From: CAWKDG01 sp963848355
GTDB taxonomy: Bacteria; Actinomycetota; Acidimicrobiia; Acidimicrobiales; UBA8190
Reading direction: 5' to 3'
Length of the DNA: 36,754 nucleotides
NCBI GenBank assembly: GCA_963848355.1
Contig: CAWKDG010000010.1
Location: 1-36,754 of the forward strand
Below the pieces are notes generated by a model that was given only the letters and a program-made list of their open reading frames with translations, had not been told where the DNA came from and did not search any database. The position numbers and the translations under genes were made by a program. Positions 8,062 through 15,667 of this stretch are shown one piece after another. The stretch's first letter is position 1. Every line of letters starts with the position of its first letter.

Positions 8062-8166
8062 TGCGCCTCTCGAATCGCCCCGTCGTCGATATCGTGCGGG
8101 CTGGATTTCTCCTGTCAGAACCAGGCCCTCATTTCAGCGTCCGGCTGACGGCCGACAGGCCTGATC

Positions 8167-8185
8167 GGGATCCCCGAGTATGCGT
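8167..8185 (+). repeat. attI-like core site of the rightward array
   Basis: CGGGATCCCCGAGTATGCG, the full consensus core, with no long site before it, lies 137 bp upstream of the recombinase start. The first cassette begins directly after it. This is the position and form expected of a primary insertion site. The preceding 8065-8166 contains no gene. Confidence 0.75.
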
Positions 8186-8234
8186 TATCGGAGCCGCTGT
8201 CGTTTGTGATCGACGAACCTGTCGGTAGAGGTGC

Positions 8235-8912
8235 CTACTGGATGTCCGTACCCAGCCATTCGTCTACTGCGCCAGCGAACGACCGGTAGGCGTCGGCCTC
8301 AGCGTCTGAGCGTGTTTTGCGATCCAACACTCGGACCAACACGGCGGCAGCCGCTGCCTCCGGGTCACCCATCAGTGCATAGAGCACTGGAAGTCGGTAG
8401 TCGGCGTATTGCCGAACGGTCAGATATTCGCCCGCTTCGAGAGATCGGCAGACCTCAGTCGCGCTGGACATTCGGTCAATGAACGGATGGCCGAATCTCG
8501 ACACAAGGTCAGTAACCTGGCTTACTGCCCTAGCGGCCTCTTCCTCAGAAGCGAACTTGACCTCCAGGTATGCTGCCTCAGGCCGCAGATAGCCCACCGG
8601 AGATGACAAGGTTGGCGGAACGTAAGCATGGGGCTTGGTTCCCATCAAGAGAGCAACTTGGCGTTCCAATGGCTGATATCGGATCCCCACGACGGGGTTG
8701 ATCCCAATCGGCTCGTATTTTGTAGCCCGGTTCAGACCAAGCCACCCGATGAACTCGCCGTTCCCCCGTGTGAATATTTCACCGGCACGCTTTCGCCACC
8801 CGTGCTGCGCCAACCGGTCATTGACGCCTTGGGTGAAAGTTGACAGCGATGCTTTCATGGCTGCGGCCACCAGTGCACGATAACGCTTGGACCAGACCCT
8901 TTGGCGGGCCAC
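8235..8912 (-). CDS. conserved hypothetical protein, 225 aa (cassette R1)
   Basis: A soluble alpha/beta protein of 225 aa. The N-terminal third, SLSTFTQGVNDRLAQHGWRK then FTRGNGEFIGWLGLNRATKY, matches the general style of DUF4304-type proteins. That family begins with a helix, has an F-x-R-x-G/N strand and is common as orphan accessory genes; I cannot confirm membership. GTG start at 8912. The gene runs toward the attI-like core, its stop is 50 bp from that core and its start 31 bp from the next cassette site at 8943. It therefore fills its cassette and must use a promoter in or beside the site. Confidence 0.65.
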   Translation of the reverse strand: MARQRVWSKRYRALVAAAMKASLSTFTQGVNDRLAQHGWRKRAGEIFTRGNGEFIGWLGLNRATKYEPIGINPVVGIRYQPLERQVALLMGTKPHAYVPPTLSSPVGYLRPEAAYLEVKFASEEEAARAVSQVTDLVSRFGHPFIDRMSSATEVCRSLEAGEYLTVRQYADYRLPVLYALMGDPEAAAAAVLVRVLDRKTRSDAEADAYRSFAGAVDEWLGTDIQ

Positions 8913-8942
8913 GGCGGTGAGCCTCTAGTACCCGATCGAGAT

Positions 8943-9140
8943 CACCCGGTCCAGGGTGGGCGATGCTCCGTCCGCCACGCCGAGCTGGTCCGAAGGTGAC
9001 GGGCTCACCGCCGACCTGCCCCATCCGCTATCGCTCAGCGACGCGAATACCACGCGAACCGCCGTCCGGCCCGGTTACCTGAAACCGGAGTCACCCGTCG
9101 GACGCAGAGGAAGACACACGGAGCGCATAGCCCCGATTAT
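8943..9140 (+). repeat. long cassette recombination site R1
   Basis: 198 bp from CACCCGGTCCAGGGTGGGCG through GACGCGAATACCACGCG to the core CGCATAGCCCCGATTATG. The sequence is identical to 12975-13168 through CCCCGA and then differs completely; before CACCCGG the flanks also differ. The ends can base-pair (GGGCGATGCTCCG with CGGAGCGCATAGCCCC). Short frames that cross it in all copies are by-products of the repeat. Confidence 0.85.
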
Positions 9141-9182
9141 GTGTGCTCCAGCGACCTGGCAGACCTGGCCTGACTTCGTTGA

Positions 9183-9380
9183 ATGACCTTCGTCACGACC
9201 CAAGAAGGGCGCGACAATAGAAAAATGATTGCGGCCTTGGTCGGTATTTTCGGAGCTCTCGGGTCTGTCGCCACTACGGCCCTTGTTTACAAGTATGGAT
9301 GGGTTCCGATGCGGGAAGACTGGCGGAAGCGGAAGGCTATCGATGGCAAAGCAAAGGCTGGAGGCGACGTCCCGAAGTAG
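9183..9380 (+). CDS. small single-pass membrane protein, 65 aa (cassette R2)
   Basis: 65 aa beginning MTFVTTQEGRDNRKMIAALV. One transmembrane helix at about residues 15-37 (ALVGIFGALGSVATTALVYK) is followed by a basic tail (REDWRKRKAIDGKAKAG) that should face the cytoplasm. A second start at residue 15 (MIAAL) would begin inside the helix. The cassette is only about 280 bp. The gene points away from the array start, unlike most others. No family recognised. Confidence 0.55.
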   Translation: MTFVTTQEGRDNRKMIAALVGIFGALGSVATTALVYKYGWVPMREDWRKRKAIDGKAKAGGDVPK

Positions 9381-9387
9381 CGCAAAA

Positions 9388-9423
9388 TACCCGGCTCCTT
9401 ACGTACGGGATCCCCGAATATGG
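9388..9423 (+). repeat. short cassette recombination site R2
   Basis: TACCCGGCTCC (9389-9399) followed after 6 bases by the core CGGGATCCCCGAATATGG (9406-9423). It begins 8 bp after the stop codon of the 65-aa gene. It has the short-site layout (first box plus core, no long middle part). Confidence 0.65.
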
Positions 9424-9523
9424 TCGGTTGGATTCGGTTCCGCCGTGCATTTTCGAGCCTCATGTCGAAGCGACGGCGTCTCCGAGGGCGTTCGTCAGGC
9501 GCTGCGACAATGTGACAGACAAC

Positions 9524-10159
9524 CTATCGAAGAGAGCCGTTGGAAACGGCCCCACTGTCGAAGACGCGGGACATGAGTAGGTGAGTGACGACACGTCCAC
9601 TTCGCAAGACCATTAGAGGGGAAACGTATTGTTCGTCACCGTTCGCGCCAGGTTCCTGGACTGTTGCGGTCAGTGTCGTGGTCAGCGTGTCGGATGAAAC
9701 GGCACTTTCGACCCCTGGAGGCGCCGATTCAACGCTGACCGTCACCCCCCTTACGTGCATCCGTGAGTAGTTCGCTCTAACGGACTGGGCCTCACAACTT
9801 GGCAATCGTCGATTTCGATACAAGGACACAACCCGTTTGGCCTGAGACGAAGTGGCAAAAACGAAGGTGTATGACTGGACATTGAGGAGGGCATCACCAA
9901 ACTCTTCGGACCGCCCAGTTGCTAGTGGCGCCGGCCGATCGGGATCGGGGACCCCCATGCATCTGGCTATTTGGGGGAAGAGTTGGACTGGTTCATTGAA
10001 CCCAGGCCAACCCGGTACGTCACCCGACCGAATCTCGACGGCTGCCGCCAGGTGACTTGCTGACGGGGTTGATGGGGTCGGGCCACAACCGACCAGCGAC
10101 ATCACCAGGGCGCCAGCGACGATGATCAATACGACTCGCCGTCCCAAAATAGGGGCCAC
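9524..10159 (-). CDS. putative lipoprotein, 211 aa (cassette R3)
   Basis: The N-terminus LGRRVVLIIVAGALVMSLVG followed by Cys is a lipoprotein signal peptide with lipobox SLVGC (Cys about residue 25), so the mature protein should be anchored on the outer face of the membrane. A Thr/Pro/Ser linker (GPTPSTPSAS) follows, then a globular region of about 180 aa (YTFVFATSSQAKRVVSLYRN) with one CEAQ and one CMG cysteine that could pair. GTG start at 10159. It is oriented toward the array start, with its stop 100 bp from the previous core. It resembles sensor-domain-like actinobacterial lipoproteins only in general form. The gap 10160-10268 shows nothing more. Confidence 0.65.
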   Translation of the reverse strand: MAPILGRRVVLIIVAGALVMSLVGCGPTPSTPSASHLAAAVEIRSGDVPGWPGFNEPVQLFPQIARCMGVPDPDRPAPLATGRSEEFGDALLNVQSYTFVFATSSQAKRVVSLYRNRRLPSCEAQSVRANYSRMHVRGVTVSVESAPPGVESAVSSDTLTTTLTATVQEPGANGDEQYVSPLMVLRSGRVVTHLLMSRVFDSGAVSNGSLR

Positions 10160-10268
10160 AGGATTAGTAAATCAGTTCCAGGTTGAAGGCGGCCACATGT
10201 GAGTATCTGAGCCCGAAATCGAGGACTGCCATTTAGATGCAACGCCCAGAAATGATGGTGCCCGATAT

Positions 10269-10457
10269 CACCCGGACCAGGATGGGCGTTCGGCGGCACC
10301 GCGAGAGCATCCCTCTCTGCCGTCGATCCGATCGACCCGTCCAGGATCACGTGACCTCGCGATTATGAGCGCCGTGACCATGAGCGAATGTTGGTCCGCT
10401 GGTTGACGTCCGGAATGGTCAATCTCGAATCAGGGCTACCGGGACCCCCGAATACCG
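10269..10457 (+). repeat. long cassette recombination site R3
   Basis: Starts CACCCGGACCAGGATGGGCG. The middle box is GACCTCGCGATTATGAGCG (about 10350-10368). It ends in the core CGGGACCCCCGAATACCG at 10440-10457. Nearly identical to 11084-11270, with different sequence on both outer sides. Confidence 0.85.
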
Positions 10458-10529
10458 AACCGTCTGCCCATGACCGTCGTCCGAGGTCAACTGTGCGATT
10501 TGTGTGTTGCTTCGGCTCAAACGATCACA

Positions 10530-11024
10530 TCAGTTATGCGAACTGACGACGATTCCAGCCCCAATGGCTAGCGCGGCCCCCGTTGAAAAAACCCAGAGTC
10601 CGTATCCGATTGATCCATTGCTCAGCGAGGAACTATTCACAACGTCCACCCAGGTTCGCTGGATGTTGATTGCGGAGGCCACTGCGAGCCAACCAGCCAC
10701 TGTACCTGTGATGAGCGTTAATCGCTGCAACACGTTCGACATTTTGAGGTACACAAGTCGTGACACACCCATGAAAACAGTGACCACGCCAAGGAGGACG
10801 GCGATGCTTCCGTCGGCGCTATAAGCGTACGCGTATCCGAGGTGAAATCCGTTGAGGGAGATGCTTCCGAGGCCCGTCACTAAGAACCAAGGTAGAAAGG
10901 CCGCCGCTACCATCAAGGTGCCTCCGACAACAGCGAGATAGGCACCGATTGGTCGGATAGCCACCACGCCCTCGATCCGTCTAGCGCGGGATGGCCACTT
11001 TCGGAAGGCATTAGTCCGGGCCAT
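10530..11024 (-). CDS. four-helix membrane protein, 164 aa (cassette R4)
   Basis: From ATG at 11024 (MARTNAFRKWPSRARR, a basic cytoplasmic N-terminus) the protein has four probable transmembrane helices: GAYLAVVGGTLMVAAAFLPW, GSIAVLLGVVTVFMGVSRLV, LITGTVAGWLAVASAI and GLWVFSTGAALAIGAGIVVS. A longer frame to 11165 exists but runs into the cassette site, so the ATG at 11024 is preferred. The pattern is like small actinobacterial four-helix proteins of unknown role. It is oriented toward the array start; its stop is 73 bp from the previous core and its start 60 bp from the next site. Confidence 0.65.
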   Translation of the reverse strand: MARTNAFRKWPSRARRIEGVVAIRPIGAYLAVVGGTLMVAAAFLPWFLVTGLGSISLNGFHLGYAYAYSADGSIAVLLGVVTVFMGVSRLVYLKMSNVLQRLTLITGTVAGWLAVASAINIQRTWVDVVNSSSLSNGSIGYGLWVFSTGAALAIGAGIVVSSHN

Positions 11025-11083
11025 GCCCAAAATGATCGGCCACAGAATCGTTCTTCTGAAGCAGAATGGGATCCTGGCGGTAT

Positions 11084-11270
11084 CACCCGGACCAGGATGG
11101 GCGTTCGGCGGCACCGCGAGAGCATCTCTCTCTGCCGTCGATCCGATCGACCCGTCCAGGATCACGTGACCTCGCGATTAGGAGCGCCGTGACCATCAGC
11201 GAATGTTGGTCCGCTGGTTGACGTCCGCAATGGTTAATCTCGAATCAGGGCGACCGGGACCGATTACCGG
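11084..11270 (+). repeat. long cassette recombination site R4
   Basis: Second copy of the 10269 site: CACCCGGACCAGGATGGGCG, middle GACCTCGCGATTAGGAGCG, end CGGGACCGATTACCGG. The core lacks three of the C residues of the consensus. The downstream cassette is unrelated to the one after R3. Confidence 0.82.
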
Positions 11271-11357
11271 GCGATCCAGGCGACCCCCGGTTGGTCCTTA
11301 ACCGAAGTTCCGGATGTGCCGATAATCGAGGCGTGCGGAGGACCTTGGAGCGCGCCA

Positions 11358-11751
11358 GTGGATGAGTCCACTCCCGTCCTAATCGGTGCTGCGATCAGCG
11401 GGTGCTTCCTAGTCGTGGCGCTTTCGATGGTTCTATCCGTCGGCAATAAATGGACGGCACTCCGAGAGCTACGTGGTTTGTCCCGACCTCAGGGCCGAGA
11501 GCTCATGAACATGTTCCTTCGAAATCGACCGTCAGCGCGGGTAGCATCTCGATTAGGAATGATCCTGACGGCCCTCGCGTTCGATTCTTGTTTTGCCTCC
11601 CGGTCCTCTTACGGCAGTTAGCGGCATTCGTCGGGTGACCGACCCGATCGGAGTTCTTGGACTTCTGGTTGGCAGTATTGGCATCACCATCTGGGCGTTC
11701 CAGATGGCAAGGTGGGTGCGGAGCGAACTCACACAAACCAAACCTACGTGA
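11358..11751 (+). pseudogene. small membrane protein gene with frameshift (cassette R5)
   Basis: From GTG at 11358 (VDESTPVLIG) the frame carries a transmembrane helix (IGAAISGCFLVVALSMVLSV), then ALRELRGLSRPQGRELMNMF and GMILTALAF, and stops at 11621. In the next frame from 11581 the sequence continues ILVLPPGPLTAVSGIRRV, then a GVLGLLVGSIGITIWAFQMA helix, and a stop at 11751. One extra base at about 11578-11583 would join them into a protein of about 130 aa with three helices. It could be real damage or a sequencing error. It points away from the array start. Confidence 0.5.
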
Positions 11752-11840
11752 GATTAGGAGTACACCCGCTCTCGATGTTGTTCGTGGCCCACGCTGCCCC
11801 GATCATCGCCTGGGCGACCTAGGTCCAGACCCGTCGGGAT

Positions 11841-12040
11841 CACCCGTGTACGGGTGCCCCGATGGCGGCTTCGGCCGCCGGGACATCGACCCCTCGGTGG
11901 GTTGTCGGCTGCCGACACCCGCTCGCTATTGCTCTTGGCCGCGAATACAGCTCGGCGTGCGTCGACCGAGGTCGGCTATCCCGGCAGGTCCGGCTTCAAC
12001 CAGGACGAGTACACCGGCCCACGCATAGCCCCGACTATCG
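11841..12040 (+). repeat. long cassette recombination site R5
   Basis: Starts CACCCGTGTACGGGTGCCCC, itself a short inverted repeat. The middle box is GGCCGCGAATACAGCTCGG. It ends CGCATAGCCCCGACTATCG (12022-12040). The right inverted arm begins inside this core at 12029. Confidence 0.72.
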
Positions 12041-12112
12041 GGCGGCCTCGGCCTCTCTACCGGGGCGGCCTCAGCCCCGTCGGCAGCGGAATGTTTGCGG
12101 ATGGGTGGAGTC

Positions 12113-12865
12113 TCAACTCCCGGGATGCCAGGTCTCCAGTTCGGGTTGGGCAACCACCAGCGCAATCAGATCTGCTGGTCCGCTCACCCTCGTACCCGAG
12201 AGGTCGTAGTCCGTGTAGACGAGCCACGAGCGATCAGTGGGCCAGATGTTGCTTGGAGAGAACTCCACTTCCACCGAATAGTCGATGATCTCCTCCAATA
12301 GGCCAACAAAGACCCTCGGCTTTACTAACTGCCCCCCTGCCGGGGGCGAGAAGTAGAACCAGCATTGAGTCGAACCTCCATCGGCTGAGAATGCCCCAAG
12401 CACCTCGACCGTCGTTCGGAGAGAGTCCAAGTCAAGCGATCCTTCTCCAGGAGGCTGGATCGTCGCTGGCCAGCTTGAATACGAGAACCAACGAAAGCAC
12501 GGAGGTACGCCTGAACCCTCCATGGGCGAAGGCACACGCTCGGCTAGATCAGACCATCTCAGACGCTTCCATCCGTTGCTGGGTTTGGTTGTAAGACCAA
12601 GGCTGACACCGGTACTGACAGCTAGCTCATCAAGATTCACAGATCCGACCATCGTGGGATCAACGAGGCCATGTTCCAACTGGTACTGCCGAACTTCCTG
12701 GTGAGTGATGTCGCTCTGTGGTTCGCGCTCGTACATCGCATTGAGAATCCAGATGTCGGCTTCCCAGCCCTTGGCGTCGAAGCCGTAATAGCCCGATGGG
12801 TCCGATCCCTCGGTTATCCGTTCGCTGAGCCACCGGACACTTTCGTGGGGATCAACGGCTCTCAC
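12113..12865 (-). CDS. conserved hypothetical protein, 250 aa (cassette R6)
   Basis: Identical product to the left copy at 6209-6961: a soluble 250-aa protein with a GTG start and no recognised domain. Here it is the first cassette inside the right arm and runs toward the array start. Its stop is 73 bp from the core at 12022-12040, and its start is 110 bp before the site at 12975. Two intact, identical copies argue that this gene is functional or very recently duplicated. Confidence 0.65.
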   Translation of the reverse strand: MRAVDPHESVRWLSERITEGSDPSGYYGFDAKGWEADIWILNAMYEREPQSDITHQEVRQYQLEHGLVDPTMVGSVNLDELAVSTGVSLGLTTKPSNGWKRLRWSDLAERVPSPMEGSGVPPCFRWFSYSSWPATIQPPGEGSLDLDSLRTTVEVLGAFSADGGSTQCWFYFSPPAGGQLVKPRVFVGLLEEIIDYSVEVEFSPSNIWPTDRSWLVYTDYDLSGTRVSGPADLIALVVAQPELETWHPGS

Positions 12866-12974
12866 ATGATCCAGTTTGCCTGCTGCGACAAGCTAACTAT
12901 GGAAGCGGCGCATATTTCCAGGCACAGGACCCCGCTAGGCAGTTCAACAGGGCCTCGCCTGGGCCACTCGGTAA

Positions 12975-13173
12975 CACCCGGTCCAGGGTGGGCGATGCTC
13001 CGTCCGCCACGCCGAGCTGGTCCGAAGGTGACGGGCTCACCGCCGACCTGCCCCATCCGCTATCGCTCAGCGACGCGAATACCACGCGAACCGCCGTCCG
13101 GCCCGGTTACCTGAAACCGGAGTCACCCGTCGGACGCAGAGGAAGACACACGGAGCGCATAGCCCCGAGTATC
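12975..13173 (+). repeat. long cassette recombination site R6
   Basis: Identical to site R1 (8943-9136) from CACCCGG to CCCCGA, then GTATCGG in place of TTATGTG. Two copies of one site carrying different cassettes on each side are the best evidence that these are mobile cassette ends. Confidence 0.85.
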
Positions 13174-13266
13174 GGGTCGCCTCACCCGGAGGGCAGTTGA
13201 CCACCTCAACTGCATCAGTGGCCACGCCTATAGACGAGCAGGACTTCATTCGTTCATAGTTGATAG

Positions 13267-13560
13267 GTGGAACAAGTGGGGCGATTCTCTCTGGGTGTCA
13301 TCGTGGCCGGAGTGGCGGTGATATGTGCCTTTGTAGCGATGGCGATCACGTTATTTGTCATCATTTCACTGGGGCACTTCTGGATCCTCGGACAAGCTTG
13401 CTCAGTCTCACCTTCGGGTCGGCAGGTCTGCTCCTCACAAAGTCCTTGGATATGGGCGATCCCAGGTGCGGGTGCCATCGGAGCGGCAGCCGGTGCCATT
13501 GGGGCGTCCCTCATCTGGCAGAACCGGGTCCGCCCGCCCGTGCCGACCATTTTCGACTGA
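13267..13560 (+). CDS. small two-helix membrane protein (cassette R7)
   Basis: Right-arm copy of 5514-5807, 97 aa, differing at residue 2 and at SGRQVC in the loop. Two predicted transmembrane helices with a cysteine-containing loop. It begins 94 bp after the core of site R6 and is followed 22 bp later by the longest frame of the helical-repeat gene, so the two are probably co-transcribed. Confidence 0.6.
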   Translation: MEQVGRFSLGVIVAGVAVICAFVAMAITLFVIISLGHFWILGQACSVSPSGRQVCSSQSPWIWAIPGAGAIGAAAGAIGASLIWQNRVRPPVPTIFD

Positions 13561-13581
13561 GGTAGGCGGTATCCAGGAGTA

Positions 13582-13998
13582 TTGGATGGTCAAACTCGTT
13601 CTTCTGTTGTGCGACATGATGTTGGAGTGGATCGATCCGAAGCCCTCATCGCATCAATGAGCGACGACTGGTCCGCACGCGCTGCGGCGGCGAGGATACT
13701 GGCAGAATCGATTGACAATGAGACAAGGCCAGTCTTGCTGCGGCTCTTGTTGGACCACGCCGACACTGCTGTTGTTCAGGCTGCAGCCGAGGCACTATTG
13801 GCACGATGCGACGACTTGGGTATCAACGTATTCTGTACCGCCTACGCCCAGGCCGATGATGATCTCGGGGACCATCTGAATGACTCGCTTCTGACTATCC
13901 GACGGCAGCCGGAAAACCTCAGCCTCATGCGCGAAGCTGCCCGAAGCGGTATGCCGGGAGCTAGACGGGCGCTCCTTTGGCTGAGGATTGAGCCGTAA
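13582..13998 (+). CDS. HEAT-like helical-repeat protein (cassette R7)
   Basis: Right-arm copy of 5073-5492, 138 aa in its longest frame. The well-formed helical part starts at MSDDWSARAAAARILAES, and the ATG there (13657) may be the true start. The stop at 13998 is 28 bp before the short cassette site. The right copy lacks the three extra bases of the left copy, leaving the helix ARAAAARILAES uninterrupted, so this version is likely the correct one. Confidence 0.6.
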   Translation: MDGQTRSSVVRHDVGVDRSEALIASMSDDWSARAAAARILAESIDNETRPVLLRLLLDHADTAVVQAAAEALLARCDDLGINVFCTAYAQADDDLGDHLNDSLLTIRRQPENLSLMREAARSGMPGARRALLWLRIEP

Positions 13999-14025
13999 GC
14001 GTGCCTTTGGCCAAAGGGATGCCAT

Positions 14026-14072
14026 GACCCGATCCCGAGGTGGCCGGTAACCGCACTGGATCCCGATTCCCG
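14026..14072 (+). repeat. short cassette recombination site R7
   Basis: GACCCGATCCCGAGGTGGCC, then GGTAACCGCA, then the core CTGGATCCCGATTCCCG. It aligns well with the short site at 20402-20447 (CACCCGATCCAGAGTGG, GTGACCGCA, CGGGATCCCCGATTATCGG), which lies in a different array. Confidence 0.65.
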
Positions 14073-14175
14073 TACGGTCTGGCCGACCCGGCCCATGCGA
14101 CCTTCGACCCCACGGATTGGCACTTTCTGGTCGGTGACACCGACGAGGCCCAAGAACGCTCTACCGTTGGGCTAG

Positions 14176-14505
14176 ATGGAAAAGAGACGTCCGTGTGGAC
14201 ACCCCGACAAGGAGCTTGAGGGCGTCCACCTTCGTTGCTCACAGCCGCTCTGCGAGCGCCCACCGGTTGAATGTCTTGTCTACCTCGGGCTCGGAATCGG
14301 CGATCGTTTAGGTGTGCGGGTCGAGCCAGGATGCAGTCAACATCAAGTCGAAATACGCCAACGAATTGTCAACGATGAAGGACTCAGCCCGGATGAGGTG
14401 TGGCACAGGCCCGCTGATCTCCGTGTGATCCTCGACTGGTATCACGACCGAGGCCGGATCTGCTCGCTTGACTTCATCTCGATCGCCCAGCCAACCGTGC
14501 GGTGA
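14176..14505 (+). CDS. unidentified cassette gene, frame uncertain (cassette R8)
   Basis: The longest frame gives 109 aa ending GLSPDEVWHRPADLRVILDW then YHDRGRICSLDFISI, which looks like real protein. Another frame just upstream (14070-14215) reads FDPTDWHFLVGDTDEAQERS, also protein-like. In the left arm a third segment reads DRLGVRVELDAVNIKSKYA. The real gene probably spans about 14075-14505 (about 140 codons) with sequence errors in both copies. No family recognised. Gene direction is away from the array start. Confidence 0.4.
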   Translation: MEKRRPCGHPDKELEGVHLRCSQPLCERPPVECLVYLGLGIGDRLGVRVEPGCSQHQVEIRQRIVNDEGLSPDEVWHRPADLRVILDWYHDRGRICSLDFISIAQPTVR

Positions 14506-14516
14506 GTAGCGCATAG

Positions 14517-14533
14517 CACCCGGACCCGGATGG
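14517..14533 (+). repeat. 5' box of a cassette recombination site R8
   Basis: CACCCGGACCCGGATGG, 11 bp after the previous stop. No good central box or core follows before the replication-relaxation-like gene, although CGTCGATCCCGC near 14658 could be a degenerate one. The gap 14534-14678 holds nothing else that I can support. Confidence 0.55.
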
Positions 14534-14678
14534 CTGCGGAACGAGCCAAACCGACGACACAGCACACGGATCCACCTTCGATCGAAAGGCGCCTCGGCGT
14601 CCCAGGCCGATCGGTATCGCTCACGTACAGGCCGGTGCGAGATCGAGATCATAGGCACCGTCGATCCCGCTTCCTTCC

Positions 14679-15536
14679 TCACGCCGGTGACGAATGCCTC
14701 GCCAGTTGCGCCAGGGGCCTGCGGGGCCCGTCGCTGCCGAAGGGGAGCCAGTGGGCGGCATCGGGAGCCTCTCCGGGCGCCAGGGCGGCCGTGGCCACCG
14801 GTACCGTTGGGTGGGCCAGCACGCGACGGGCCTCCCGTTCCCGGCGCGGTGAGGGGAAGGTGAACAGCACCCAGTTCGGGTGGCCGGCAGCGGCGGCCAG
14901 CCCCGCATAGCCGGGCAGCTTGGCGGCTAGGCGCTCGAGGGTTTCGGTGCCGTTGTCGTACTCGAGCAGGAAGGGCAGAGCGATCAGGCCGTCGACCCAG
15001 CGGCCGTAGCCGTCGGGACGGACGACCTCGCCCCACTCCCGGCTGCAGCGCCGCTCGGACCACCACTGCTCCAGCCGGCAACCGGGGCGCGTGCGGGCCG
15101 AGCGGAGGAGGGCGGTGAAGAACCCGTTGATGCCCACCAGGTGGGCCAGGCGCTGGCTCGAGGCCAGGTTGGAGAGGAGACCTTTACGCCAGTCGAGGTC
15201 GGCTGTCTCGATGCCACGTTCGGCCGCCACCAGGGCGGCGCCGATCGGTCCGAGCACCCAGTGATAGGGAGCCGAGGCCGATCGGTAGCGGGGTCGGAAG
15301 CGGTCGACCATGGCCAGGGCGTGGAGCTCGCCCAGTCTCGTCGAAGCCCGTCGGTGTCCGGTGAAGCCGACGTCTGCTACCTGGGACGTGGTCAGCACCC
15401 TGTGCTCGTAGAGGAGTCGACAGATGGCTCTGTCCCGATCAGTCACTCGTCCGAGGACACCGAGGAGCCGCTGCTCGACGTCGCCATGACGAGACGCCTG
15501 TGGCCCATTTCTCGTTGATTCGAACTTCTTCACCAC
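14679..15536 (-). CDS. replication-relaxation-like winged-helix protein (right copy)
   Basis: Same 285-aa product as 3532-4389: an N-terminal winged-helix region followed by a region fitting the Replic_Relax family. It lies between the degenerate cassette site R8 and the core-like motif at 15649-15667, so by position it could itself be carried in an oversized cassette unit pointing toward the array start. Transcription comes from the nested GGATCC region. Having two identical copies in opposite orientation is unusual for a replication or transfer function. Confidence 0.75.
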   Translation of the reverse strand: MVKKFESTRNGPQASRHGDVEQRLLGVLGRVTDRDRAICRLLYEHRVLTTSQVADVGFTGHRRASTRLGELHALAMVDRFRPRYRSASAPYHWVLGPIGAALVAAERGIETADLDWRKGLLSNLASSQRLAHLVGINGFFTALLRSARTRPGCRLEQWWSERRCSREWGEVVRPDGYGRWVDGLIALPFLLEYDNGTETLERLAAKLPGYAGLAAAAGHPNWVLFTFPSPRREREARRVLAHPTVPVATAALAPGEAPDAAHWLPFGSDGPRRPLAQLARHSSPA

Positions 15537-15648
15537 CCTCCCTACTAAGTCGGCCTTTTCGTTCGAGCCCCCTGTCGGCCCGTGACCTGGCTCAACGTCT
15601 CGGTCTGAGGGGTCCGTTACAAGTCGGATCCCTCCGTGGAGCCCCCCA

Positions 15649-15667
15649 CGGATCCCCGATTGGATCC
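15649..15667 (+). repeat. cassette-core-like motif at edge of identical block
   Basis: CGGATCCCCGATTGGATCC matches the core consensus GGATCCCCGATTATCGG for its first 13 bases. The block that is identical in both arms ends 6 bp beyond it. It is part of the nested GGATCC palindromes, so a chance likeness is possible. Confidence 0.45.

Noticed and set aside
8818..9186. Frames crossing the site at 8943-9140 that recur at 5874-6086 and 12988-13200 (MGDAPSATPSWSEGDG and its partners)
   Set aside because: They exist only because the 200-bp recombination site is repeated, change length with the flanking DNA and have no ribosome sites; they are not genes.
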